This document shows positions 26,129-34,358 of a stretch of DNA of 64,000 nucleotides, one piece after another. Made by a program: the position numbers and the translations under genes. Origin of the DNA: Rhizobium sp. CG5. Its GTDB lineage: Bacteria; Pseudomonadota; Alphaproteobacteria; Rhizobiales; Rhizobiaceae. Location: contig NZ_JABAEF010000008.1 of NCBI RefSeq assembly GCF_023701945.1, forward strand, positions 186,001-250,000, in the 5' to 3' direction. Each line of letters starts with the position of its first letter. Positions within the stretch are counted from its first letter, which is position 1. Below the pieces are notes generated by a model that was not told where the DNA came from, ran no database searches, and was given only the letters and a program-made list of their open reading frames with translations.

Positions 26129-27145
26129 ATGTCCTTGTCAAAACTGTCCCTGCTGGCCGGCGTGGCCGGTCTGTCGCTTCTGCCGTCTCTGGCGCTGGCG
26201 GCTGCGCCCGAAGTCGTCGTGTCGATCAAACCGATCCACTCGCTGGTCGCCGCCGTGATGGACGGCGTCGGCGAGCCGAAGCTGATCGTCGAAGGGGCCG
26301 CCTCGCCCCATACCTATACGCTGAAGCCATCGAACGCCCGCGCGCTGCAGAATGCCAATGTGGTGTTCTGGGTGGGGCATGGCCTGGAAGCGTTTCTGGA
26401 GAAGCCGCTTGAAGCGCTGGCCGGCAAGGCAACCGTGGTTGAACTGGAAGAAGCGCCCGGCATCACGACCCTGCCCTTTCGCGAGGGCGGCGCCTTCGAG
26501 GCGCATGATCATGGCGAGCATGAAGACCATGACGATCACGCCGCGGAAGCGGGCCATGATCATGACACAGCCGAGGCCGGCCATGCCGAAGAGGGCCATG
26601 AAGACCATGATCACGAGCATGGCGGCCACGATATGCATCTCTGGCTCGATCCGATCAATGCCAAGGCGATGACGGCCGAGATCGAACAGACCCTGTCGGC
26701 CGCCGATCCGGACCATGCTGCAGCCTACAAGGCGAATGCCAAGGCGCTGTCCGACCGGCTGGACGCCCTCGACACGGAGCTGAAGGCCACCGTCGCACCG
26801 ATCAAGGACAGACCTTTCGTGGTGTTCCATGATGCCTATCAGTATTTCGAGCACCGCTACGGGGTGCGGGTCGCCGGATCGATCACGGTCAGCCCGGAGG
26901 CGACGCCGGGTGCCGAGCGGATTTCCGAGATCCACAAGAAGGTGACCGAGCTTGGCGCGACCTGCGTGTTTGCCGAACCGCAGTTCGAACCGAAACTGGT
27001 CAAGGTGGTGACCGAGGGCACGCCGGCCAGAGCCGGCACGCTCGACCCGGAAGCGGCAACGCTTGCAGCCGGTCCGGATCTCTATTTCGAACTGATGCGC
27101 GGCATCGGCACATCGCTGGTCACCTGCCTGTCGCAGACCAACTGA
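26129..27145 (+). CDS. znuA: Periplasmic zinc-binding protein ZnuA
   Basis: A 338-residue cluster A-I solute-binding protein with a signal peptide ending near LALAAA. His61 (SPHTYTLKPS) and His170 (DMHLWLDP) are zinc ligands, with a third at FHDAYQYFEHRYG. Between them, residues 126-168 form a His/Asp/Glu-rich loop typical of ZnuA, which captures zinc. It delivers zinc to ZnuB/ZnuC, encoded divergently, and shares their Zur-type control region. It has a long C-terminal half ending SLVTCLSQTN with a Cys that may pair with the Cys in GATCVFAEP. Confidence 0.95.
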   Translation: MSLSKLSLLAGVAGLSLLPSLALAAAPEVVVSIKPIHSLVAAVMDGVGEPKLIVEGAASPHTYTLKPSNARALQNANVVFWVGHGLEAFLEKPLEALAGKATVVELEEAPGITTLPFREGGAFEAHDHGEHEDHDDHAAEAGHDHDTAEAGHAEEGHEDHDHEHGGHDMHLWLDPINAKAMTAEIEQTLSAADPDHAAAYKANAKALSDRLDALDTELKATVAPIKDRPFVVFHDAYQYFEHRYGVRVAGSITVSPEATPGAERISEIHKKVTELGATCVFAEPQFEPKLVKVVTEGTPARAGTLDPEAATLAAGPDLYFELMRGIGTSLVTCLSQTN

Positions 27146-27242
27146 GCGGGATTTGCATCAATAGGGCGGCCATCGTGACCGCCTCCGTTCTGAGCACGAT
27201 AGGAAGCCGGGCATCGCCCTCTGCAGCGATGCAATCCCTTCC

Positions 27243-27353
27243 CGTCATCCCGGCCTTGCGCCGGGAACCAGCGTGATCAAGTTCTTGATCACACGAGACT
27301 CTTTGACGGCGCGGACGCGCCGTGGCTGGATTCCCGCTTTCGCGGGATGACGG
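27243..27353. repeat. Palindromic intergenic repeat with four internal hairpins
   Basis: The 111-base element is bounded by CCGTCATCCCG and CGGGATGACGG. Inside are four consecutive stems: CCCGGC/GCCGGG, GTGATCAAG/CTTGATCAC, ACGGCGCG/CGCGCCGT and TCCCGC/GCGGGA. It resembles dispersed REP/RIME-like elements of alphaproteobacteria. It lies between znuA and the glycosyltransferase gene and may also end the znuA transcript. Confidence 0.7.
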
Positions 27354-27438
27354 AAAAGCGAGGTCTCCGTTAGCCCTGCGCAAGGCCCGCTGCCTAGCTT
27401 ACCGGCTTTCATCGCAGTGATGCTCCGGGAGAATCGGC

Positions 27439-29352
27439 TTGCCTTTCAACGACAATCTTGCCAAGGCGCGGGCCGCTTTCGACGCCGGCGATTATAACGA
27501 TGCGCTGACGGCGCTGAACGGCCTGATCGCCACCTCCCCCGATCTGGCCCCCGTGCTGCTGCTGGCCGAGACACTGCTGAAGCTGGGCCTGCCGACCGCG
27601 GCGGCCGAGACCTTCGAACATGCCGCCCGGCGCGATGACCATGCGCCGGAGATACACCTGCGGCGCGCGGCGCGGCTTTACTTCGACGCCGGAGAGACCG
27701 ATAAGGCGGCGGCCCTGGCGCTCGACCTGCGCGGCCGGGTTCAGGACGATCCGGAAGCGGCCTATATCCTGATTTCCGTGACGCGGCGGCTTGGCCGGGA
27801 TACGTTCGTCGAGGCCATGAAGAACGATCTGGTGGCCAGCGACGACCCGGCGCATCTGGCGCTGGCGGCGCAGCTGATCTCCAGCGATGCCCGCAACGAG
27901 AACAATCTGATCCTCTACAAGAAGCTGCGCCGGCTGCATCCTGACGACGCCCATATCCGCATGTCGCTGTTGGCCTATGCCCGCGAATTCTGCGATTTCG
28001 AGGTGCTGGAGGCCGAGGAAGCCGCCCTGCGGCTGGAATTTTCTGAGGGCCAGACGGCCGCCCTTGCCGCCGAGACACCCCATTACAATCTGATGTGGCT
28101 GGGCGACGAGGCGCTCAATCGGCTGGCCAGCAATGTGCCCGTTGCGCCGCCTCCGGGCGATGCCGCAGCCCGGCGCCGCGCCATGCCGCATCGCTGGGGC
28201 GACAAGATCCGCATCGGCTATCTCTCCAATGATCTGTGGGACGACCATGCGACGATGCGGCTGTTCCAGAGCGTTCTGACGGCCCATGATCCAGACCGGT
28301 TCGAGGTGACGCTGTTCTGCTACACCCAGGACCGTTTCATCGCCTTTGATGGCGGCAACCGCCAGAGCTGGGGACGGATCGTGCGCATCGGGGCGATGGA
28401 CGATGCCGAGGCGATCCAGGCGATCCGGGCCTGCAACATCGACATCCTCGTCGACCTCAAGGGCCATACCAGCCACACCCGCTCGCAGCTGATGAACCAG
28501 CCCGTGGCGCCGGTGCATGTGCAATGGCTGGGCTTTCCGGGCAGTTGCGTGCATGTCGGCTGCGACTATGTGATCGGCGATCCCTTCGTGCTGCCGGACA
28601 GTTCGAAACCCCATTATCATGAAACGTTCTGCCGCCTGCCGGAAACCTACCAGCCGAACGACCCGCTGCACCGGGCATTGCCGACGCCAGCCTCGCGGCG
28701 GGCCTATGGACTGCCGACCGATCGTTTCGTGTTCTGCGCCTTCAACAGCCAGCGCAAGAATTCGCCGGAAACCATGGCCCATTGGGCAGCCGTGCTGCGC
28801 GCCAATCCCGACGCCATGCTGTGGCTGATGGTCAATGGCAATACGGCGCGGCAGAACACCGCCGACCAGTTCCGCCGGCTCGGCGTCAAATCCCACCAAT
28901 TCCTGTTTGCGCCGAAAATGGCCTATGCCGCCCATATGGCGCGGGCGCAAGCCGCCGATCTCGGCCTCGACAGCTTTCCCTATAACGGTCATACGACGAC
29001 CTCGGACATGCTATGGGCCGGCGTGCCGGTTGTGACCTTCAAGGGCAGCAATTTTGCCTCCCGCGTGTCGGAAAGCCTGCTGAACGCCGTCGGCCTGCCG
29101 GATCTGGTCGCGAACAATGCCGACGATTTCGTGGCGCTCTGCACGGCGATCGTCAATGAGCCCGGCCGCATCACCGCAATCCGCGAAAAGCTCGCCTACA
29201 ATCGTTTCCGCGCGCCGCTGTTCGATGCCGAACGCTTCTGCCGGCATCTGGAAACCGCCTTCGCGACCATGGCGGAGCGGGCGCGCCAGGGGCTGGCGCC
29301 CGAGCCTTTCGACGTGCCGAGGCTTTCGCCGCGACTGGAGCCGTTTCTTTAG
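27439..29352 (+). CDS. SPINDLY/O-GlcNAc-transferase-like glycosyltransferase (GT41)
   Basis: A 637-residue protein: N-terminal helical repeats of TPR type (about residues 1-215), then a GT41 catalytic region. Family hallmarks are LVDLKGHTSHTRSQLM, VQWLGFPGS, CDYVIGDPFVLP, FCAFNSQRKNSPE, and LDSFPYNGHTTTSDMLWAGVP close to the UDP-sugar site. Bacterial members glycosylate proteins or surface glycans; the acceptor is unknown. There is no signal peptide, so it is cytoplasmic. The start is TTG, with GGGAGA upstream; no ATG is near. It overlaps the convergent GH43 gene by four bases. Confidence 0.85.
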   Translation: MPFNDNLAKARAAFDAGDYNDALTALNGLIATSPDLAPVLLLAETLLKLGLPTAAAETFEHAARRDDHAPEIHLRRAARLYFDAGETDKAAALALDLRGRVQDDPEAAYILISVTRRLGRDTFVEAMKNDLVASDDPAHLALAAQLISSDARNENNLILYKKLRRLHPDDAHIRMSLLAYAREFCDFEVLEAEEAALRLEFSEGQTAALAAETPHYNLMWLGDEALNRLASNVPVAPPPGDAAARRRAMPHRWGDKIRIGYLSNDLWDDHATMRLFQSVLTAHDPDRFEVTLFCYTQDRFIAFDGGNRQSWGRIVRIGAMDDAEAIQAIRACNIDILVDLKGHTSHTRSQLMNQPVAPVHVQWLGFPGSCVHVGCDYVIGDPFVLPDSSKPHYHETFCRLPETYQPNDPLHRALPTPASRRAYGLPTDRFVFCAFNSQRKNSPETMAHWAAVLRANPDAMLWLMVNGNTARQNTADQFRRLGVKSHQFLFAPKMAYAAHMARAQAADLGLDSFPYNGHTTTSDMLWAGVPVVTFKGSNFASRVSESLLNAVGLPDLVANNADDFVALCTAIVNEPGRITAIREKLAYNRFRAPLFDAERFCRHLETAFATMAERARQGLAPEPFDVPRLSPRLEPFL

Positions 29353-30965
29353 CTCTGAAGCGGCTCGTAGGTGAAGTGATCGAAATCGGCCGGCTTGGCC
29401 CGTCCGCTGGTGTCGAAGGCGAACAGTCCGGCAAAGGCGCCAGTGAAGGATCCGTGTTCGCCGCGGCCGCCCTCGTCGGAAATCACCCCGGCGTCGAGAA
29501 TAGGGCCGATCGGCTGCCAGTCGTTAAAGCCGGCCGGACGCCAGGCGAACTGCAGGTCATTGTCGGAAATCTCCATCGACAGCTCGACCGGGCCGTCCGG
29601 CACCGGCACGCCGTGATCGACCGGAAACTGCAGGCGGCTATGGGGAAAGTCGCCCGGGCAGGAGAAGAGGGTGACCACCCGGCCGAGCTTTTCATGCAGG
29701 GTGACGGCCAAAGCATGGAACTTGTGGCGGTTATAATAATGGGTGAGGCCGGCGGCCTGCTGATAGGTGTCGGGGGCAAAATCGACAACGGTCTCGACGC
29801 GGAAACGATGATGCTCCTGCCGTCGGGCGACCAGCGATTGCTCGAACCAGGAGCCGATGCTCTCGCGGCCGAACAGGCGCAGATGCCCGGCCCGGGCCGA
29901 AAGGCTGAACAGGCGATCGGGCTCGGGGGTGCGCAGCCACTGAAAGTCCATCGGTAAGTCTGCACTGTCGAAGTCGATGCGGATAGGCGCCGTGCTGACC
30001 GCTGAGGATGCGCCGCCGGGCGCCTCGACCTCAAGTGCCGGCACCGGGCCGCCGCGCTGCAGATAGAGCCAGTCATCGTCCTTCCAGACGCATTTCTGCA
30101 GGGCGGTTTCGCGGCCCAGCGTGCAGCGCCGCTTCGGCGCCAGCGGACGGCCGCAGAGATGGGTGTGATAGGGCTGCCCGTCCGGCGTCTCGACATATTG
30201 GCCATGGCCGGCCCGCTGCAGCGGGGCTTCCGGGTGATCCTTGGCGGTGATCAGATGGATGTCGGGGTGCATCTCATAGGGACCGTCGATGGTCCGCGAG
30301 CGGGCCATGGTCACGGCATGATCGTAGCCGGTGCCGCCCTCAGCGGTGGTGAGATAATACCAGCCGTTGCGCTTGAACAGATGCGGCCCCTCGACCAGGC
30401 CGAGCGAGCTGCCGGCGAAGATATTCTTGATCGGACCGACAAGCGTCTTCTGCAACGGATCCCATTCCTGGCAGAGGATGCCGTCGAAGGCCGGATGTTT
30501 CGGCGAGCCGCCGTAGCTTTCGGTGCGGTGGTTCCACTGCATGTTGAGAAACCACTTGCGGCCGTCCTCGTCGTGAAACAGCGAGGGGTCGAAGCCGGAG
30601 GAATTGACATAGACCGGATCGGACCACACGCCATCAATGGTCGGGCACTTGACGATATAGTTATGGGCGTCCTTGAAATTGCCGTCGAGCCGCTTGACGT
30701 CCGTATAGACCAGCCAGAACAGGCCATCGGCATAGGAGAGACACGGCGCCCAGATGCCGCAGCTGTCGGGATTGCCGCGCATGTCGAGCTGGCTCCGGCG
30801 CTCCAGGGGTCGGCGCACCAGCGTCCAGTTGGCCAGATCGCGCGAATGGTGGATTTGCACGCCCGGATACCACTCGAAGGTGGAGGTGGCGATATAATAG
30901 TCCTCGCCGACCCGGCAGATCGACGGATCGGGATTGAATCCCGACAGGATGGGGTTTTGAATCAT
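29349..30965 (-). CDS. GH43 beta-xylosidase/alpha-arabinofuranosidase
   Basis: A 538-residue intracellular glycoside hydrolase without signal peptide. The five-bladed propeller residues of GH43 are visible: general base Asp13 (FNPDPS), pKa-modulating Asp126 (GFDPSLF) and acid Glu192 (LVEGPHLF). A C-terminal beta-sandwich (about 330-538), usual in subfamily 11, completes the active site. It should release xylose or arabinose from oligosaccharides brought in by the ABC importer encoded upstream. A GGGAGG ribosome site precedes the ATG. Last gene of the oligosaccharide operon, with repeat copy A in front. Confidence 0.88.
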   Translation of the reverse strand: MIQNPILSGFNPDPSICRVGEDYYIATSTFEWYPGVQIHHSRDLANWTLVRRPLERRSQLDMRGNPDSCGIWAPCLSYADGLFWLVYTDVKRLDGNFKDAHNYIVKCPTIDGVWSDPVYVNSSGFDPSLFHDEDGRKWFLNMQWNHRTESYGGSPKHPAFDGILCQEWDPLQKTLVGPIKNIFAGSSLGLVEGPHLFKRNGWYYLTTAEGGTGYDHAVTMARSRTIDGPYEMHPDIHLITAKDHPEAPLQRAGHGQYVETPDGQPYHTHLCGRPLAPKRRCTLGRETALQKCVWKDDDWLYLQRGGPVPALEVEAPGGASSAVSTAPIRIDFDSADLPMDFQWLRTPEPDRLFSLSARAGHLRLFGRESIGSWFEQSLVARRQEHHRFRVETVVDFAPDTYQQAAGLTHYYNRHKFHALAVTLHEKLGRVVTLFSCPGDFPHSRLQFPVDHGVPVPDGPVELSMEISDNDLQFAWRPAGFNDWQPIGPILDAGVISDEGGRGEHGSFTGAFAGLFAFDTSGRAKPADFDHFTYEPLQS

Positions 30966-31004
30966 GCGGGTGTCCTCCCAAAAAATATCGGTTACCGGTC
31001 TAAA

Positions 31005-31128
31005 TGCCCCTCATCCGGCCCTACCGGGCCACCTTCTCCCCGTAAACGGGGCGAAGGAGCGGAGACGCTGCGGCAGGTCCCTTCTCCCCGCCTGCGGGGA
31101 GAAGGTGCCGGCAGGCGGATGAGGGGCA
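31005..31128. repeat. Rhizobial palindromic repeat, copy A
   Basis: The element runs from TGCCCCTCATCC to GGATGAGGGGCA. It contains two hairpins built on TTCTCCCCG...CGGGG and CTTCTCCCCG...CGGGGAGAAG. Near-identical to copies B and C. It lies between the GH43 and aldo-keto reductase genes. Confidence 0.85.
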
Positions 31129-31138
31129 CCGGCGTTCT

Positions 31139-32191
31139 CTATGTCTTCTTCCGCTCCGGCCCCTTGCGCTCAGCGGATGCGGCCCAGAGGTTGATGTCGG
31201 CGTCCCTGGCATGAACATCGATCTCGGCCAGTTCTTCCCCGGTGAAATCCGGCCGGTCGAGGGCCTTGACGCAATCCTCGACCTGGGACGGTTTCGAGGC
31301 GCCGATCAGGGCGGTGGTGATGCGTCCGCCGCGCAGCACCCAGGCCAGCGCCATCTGCGCCAGCGTCTGGCCGCGCCGCTCGGCAATGGCGTTGAGCTTG
31401 CGGATATTGTCGACGTTCCGGTCGGTCAGAAAATCCCTGTTGAGCGACTTGCCCTGGGCAGCGCGGCTGGTCTCCGGAATGCCGCCGAGATATTTCGAGG
31501 TCAGCATGCCTTGCGCGAGAGGCGAGAAGACGATGGAACCCACCCCCAGCTCTTCGAGCGTATCGACCAGACCGTCCACCTCGATCCAGCGGTTGATCAT
31601 CGAATAGCTCGGCTGATGGATCAAAAGCGGCGTGCCGAGGCGTTTCAGGATCGCATGGGCCTCGCGAGTGCGCTGCGAATTATAGGAGGAGATACCGATA
31701 TAAAGTGCCCTGCCCGACCGGACGATGTGATCGAGCGCGGCACAGGTTTCTTCCAGCGGCGTATCGGGATCGAAGCGGTGCGAATAGAAGATGTCGAGAT
31801 AGTCGAGGCCCAGGCGCTTCAGGCTCTGGTCGCAGGAGGCGATCAGGTATTTGCGGCTGCCCCATTCGCCGTAAGGTCCCGGCCACATGTTGTAGCCGGC
31901 CTTGGACGAGATGATCATCTCATCGCGGTAGCCTGAAAAATCGGTCTTCAGTATCTCGCCGAAGGCGGTTTCGGCGCTGCCGGCCGGCGGGCCGTAATTG
32001 TTGGCGAGATCAAAATGCGTGATGCCGAGATCGAAGGCCGTGCGGCAGATCGCCTGCTTGGTGGCATGGGGGGTGTCATTGCCAAAATTGTGCCAGAGGC
32101 CAAGCGAGATGGCCGGCAGTGTCAGGCCGCTCTTGCCGCAACGATTGTAGGCCATTTTGGCATAGCGGTTCTCGGCCGGGGTATAGGTCAT
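31139..32191 (-). CDS. Aldo/keto reductase (YghZ/glyceraldehyde-3-phosphate reductase-like)
   Basis: A 350-residue TIM-barrel NADPH-dependent reductase. The tetrad is visible as Asp and Tyr in FDLANNYGPPAGSAE, Lys in ISSKAGY and His in IFYSHRFD. The NADP site is seen at LIGASKPSQVEDC. It resembles YghZ/Gpr proteins that reduce glyceraldehyde and related sugar aldehydes. In this operon it may reduce a ketose or aldose intermediate. The ATG is chosen with GGAGAG upstream; a TTG six codons earlier is weaker. It lies between two repeat copies. Confidence 0.85.
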   Translation of the reverse strand: MTYTPAENRYAKMAYNRCGKSGLTLPAISLGLWHNFGNDTPHATKQAICRTAFDLGITHFDLANNYGPPAGSAETAFGEILKTDFSGYRDEMIISSKAGYNMWPGPYGEWGSRKYLIASCDQSLKRLGLDYLDIFYSHRFDPDTPLEETCAALDHIVRSGRALYIGISSYNSQRTREAHAILKRLGTPLLIHQPSYSMINRWIEVDGLVDTLEELGVGSIVFSPLAQGMLTSKYLGGIPETSRAAQGKSLNRDFLTDRNVDNIRKLNAIAERRGQTLAQMALAWVLRGGRITTALIGASKPSQVEDCVKALDRPDFTGEELAEIDVHARDADINLWAASAERKGPERKKT

Positions 32192-32227
32192 GGGCGGTTC
32201 TCTCTCCAATGCGCGTCGAAGCGGGAT

Positions 32228-32348
32228 TGCCCTTCATCCGGCTGCCGCCACCTTCTCCCCGTAAACGGGGAGAAGGCCGATGGGGTCGCCGCTCTGCCCC
32301 CTTCGCCCCGCCTGCGGGGAGAAGGTCCCGGCAGGGGGATGAGGGGCA
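32228..32348. repeat. Rhizobial palindromic repeat, copy B
   Basis: Same family as copies A and C: TGCCCTTCATCC at one end, GGATGAGGGGCA at the other, with CTTCTCCCCG/CGGGGAGAAG hairpins inside. It lies between the Gfo/Idh and aldo-keto reductase genes. Confidence 0.85.
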
Positions 32349-32356
32349 ACAACGCT

Positions 32357-33490
32357 TTATCTCAGCAAAGCCCGCGCTTCGTCCACCCCGAGAGCTGCCG
32401 GCTGGGTACATGTCGTCGACAGCGTCACGAATTGCCCCGTTTCGCCGGATTTCAGGATCGATACCATCACATCGACGCCGTGCAGGGCGCGCTCCAGCGA
32501 GCAGCGCGCGTCACGGCCGCCGAGGATCGCCAGCGCCATGTCGGCAAGCCCGGCGGTGCGATAATTGGCGCGCGGGCCGTTGGCATGTTCCTGGTTGTTG
32601 ATGCCGAACGGATGGTCCCATTCGGCGAGCGGCGCAATCTCCTTGTTGCGGCCGCTGGCCTCGACGATGCCGCCGAAGAAATTCGGATCCGGCACATAGA
32701 GCGAGCCCTCGGTGCCGTAGAGTTCCATATTGGCGTGGCGGTGCGACCAGACATCCCAGCTTGCCGACAGCGTGATCGTCGCACCGTTCTGAAACTCCAG
32801 CAGCGCGTGGATATTGGTCGGCGTCTTGACCGGAATGGTCTCGCCGCTGCGCGGCTGGCTGGTGATGGTGCGGGTCTCAGACGCCATCGAAGTCAGCGCC
32901 GCCACCCGTTTGACCGGGCCGATCAGGTTGATCAGATTGGCGATATAATAGGGCCCGAGGTCGAGGATCGGTCCGCCGCCGGGCAGGAAGAAGAAATCCG
33001 GGTTGGGATGCCACATTTCCATGCCGGGACTCATCACATGGCAGGTGCCCGAGGTGATGCGGCCGATGCCGCCCTGGTCGATGAATTGCCGCGCCAGCTG
33101 GTGCGAGCCGCCGAGAAACGTATCCGGCGCGCAGCCGACGAAGAGGCCCTTCTCCCTGGCAATGCGCCTGAGTTCCTCGCCCTGCTCCAGGCTCAGCACC
33201 AGCGGCTTTTCCGAATAGACGTGCTTGCCGGCCTCCAGGATGCGCTTCGAGACTGCGAAATGGGCATCCGGAATCGTCAGGTTGACGATGATGTCGAGAT
33301 CCGGATTGGCGAGCAGCTCCTCCATCGGCTGGGCGATGACGCCATATTCTTCCGCCCGGAGTTCGGCGGCATTCATGTTGAGGTCGGTGCAGGCCAGCAC
33401 CTTCAGCCCCTTGAACAGCGGGGCCAGAGAAAAGTAAGTGGTCGAGATATTGCCGCATCCGATGATGCCGACGCCGAGTTCGCGTGTCAT
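32357..33490 (-). CDS. Gfo/Idh/MocA family sugar dehydrogenase
   Basis: A 377-residue oxidoreductase. The Rossmann Gly motif GIIGCGNISTTY is at the N-terminus, followed by the family's SEKPLVLS (catalytic Lys). The later segment DLGPYYIANLINLIGPV holds the conserved His/Asp-like position. Members oxidise or epimerise sugars using NAD(P). The exact sugar is unknown; neighbours suggest a derivative of mannose or xylose. The ATG is in the mid-region of a longer frame and is chosen because homologues start just before GVGIIGCG. Confidence 0.85.
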   Translation of the reverse strand: MTRELGVGIIGCGNISTTYFSLAPLFKGLKVLACTDLNMNAAELRAEEYGVIAQPMEELLANPDLDIIVNLTIPDAHFAVSKRILEAGKHVYSEKPLVLSLEQGEELRRIAREKGLFVGCAPDTFLGGSHQLARQFIDQGGIGRITSGTCHVMSPGMEMWHPNPDFFFLPGGGPILDLGPYYIANLINLIGPVKRVAALTSMASETRTITSQPRSGETIPVKTPTNIHALLEFQNGATITLSASWDVWSHRHANMELYGTEGSLYVPDPNFFGGIVEASGRNKEIAPLAEWDHPFGINNQEHANGPRANYRTAGLADMALAILGGRDARCSLERALHGVDVMVSILKSGETGQFVTLSTTCTQPAALGVDEARALLR

Positions 33491-33524
33491 GGGGCTATCC
33501 AGTTTTTTCCAGAACAGGTTTCGA

Positions 33525-34286
33525 TCAATAGGAATTGAAGGACGCAATGGAGCGGCTGATCAGCCGGCCAATGTCGTTCGGATTGTCATGCTCGACGACG
33601 AAGTCGCGCACCTTATAGGCCTTCAGCGCATCCATCAGGCCCTTCCAGTCGACGGTGCCATGGCCGACATCGGCCCAGCCATCCTCGTCCTTGTTCTCGC
33701 CGGGAGCGGCGATATCCTTGACGTGAACGGCGGAGATGCGTTTGCCGTAGCTCTCGATCCAGGCAAAGGGATCGGCGCCGCCACGGATGATCCAGGCGAT
33801 ATCGGCTTCCCAGAGCAGATCGGGGCCGCCGGCAAAGATCTGCTCCTGCGGCGTCGAGCCATCCTCCAAGGTGACAAACTCGAAATCGTGATTGTGCCAG
33901 CCGAAGCGCAGACCGGCATCGCGGATCGGCTTGCCGGCCGCCTGCAGGCGCTGGCCGAAGGCAAACCAGCCGGCCGCATCGCTCGGCCGCTGGTCGGGCA
34001 GCAGATAGGGGCAATAGACCGCCTCGATGCCGAGCGTTGCGGCAATCGTCAGAACGCGCTTCGGATCGCTTTCCAGGAGATCGAGGCCGAAATGGCCGGT
34101 CGGCATGGTCAGGCCGTTCCTGTCGAGATCGGCCTTCAGGGATTGCAGGCCCGCCTCGTCCACGGCGGCATACATGGCGCCGTAGCCTTCGACGGAGGCA
34201 TATCCCGCTTCCGACAGAAGCGGCAGGATGGCGCTGAAGGGCTGGAAATTGCGGGCGCTGTAGAGCTGGAAACCTAGCTTGGTCAT
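33525..34286 (-). CDS. Sugar phosphate isomerase/epimerase (xylose isomerase-like TIM barrel)
   Basis: A 253-residue AP-endonuclease-2-type TIM barrel. Metal-ligand regions are visible: GWHNHDFEF, LLWEADIAWI, AVHVKDIA and FVVEHDNP, spaced as in the IolE/hydroxypyruvate isomerase clan. It is likely to isomerise or epimerise a sugar or keto-inositol-like intermediate; the substrate cannot be told. It is 34 bases upstream of the Gfo/Idh start, a pair often seen together in sugar catabolism. Confidence 0.82.
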   Translation of the reverse strand: MTKLGFQLYSARNFQPFSAILPLLSEAGYASVEGYGAMYAAVDEAGLQSLKADLDRNGLTMPTGHFGLDLLESDPKRVLTIAATLGIEAVYCPYLLPDQRPSDAAGWFAFGQRLQAAGKPIRDAGLRFGWHNHDFEFVTLEDGSTPQEQIFAGGPDLLWEADIAWIIRGGADPFAWIESYGKRISAVHVKDIAAPGENKDEDGWADVGHGTVDWKGLMDALKAYKVRDFVVEHDNPNDIGRLISRSIASFNSY

Positions 34287-34358
34287 ATCGTCTCCTCCTC
34301 GAGATCGGCTGCATCAACGGTCGGGTGCCATTGAGGCTTGTTGTGGTGGGTCATGGGC

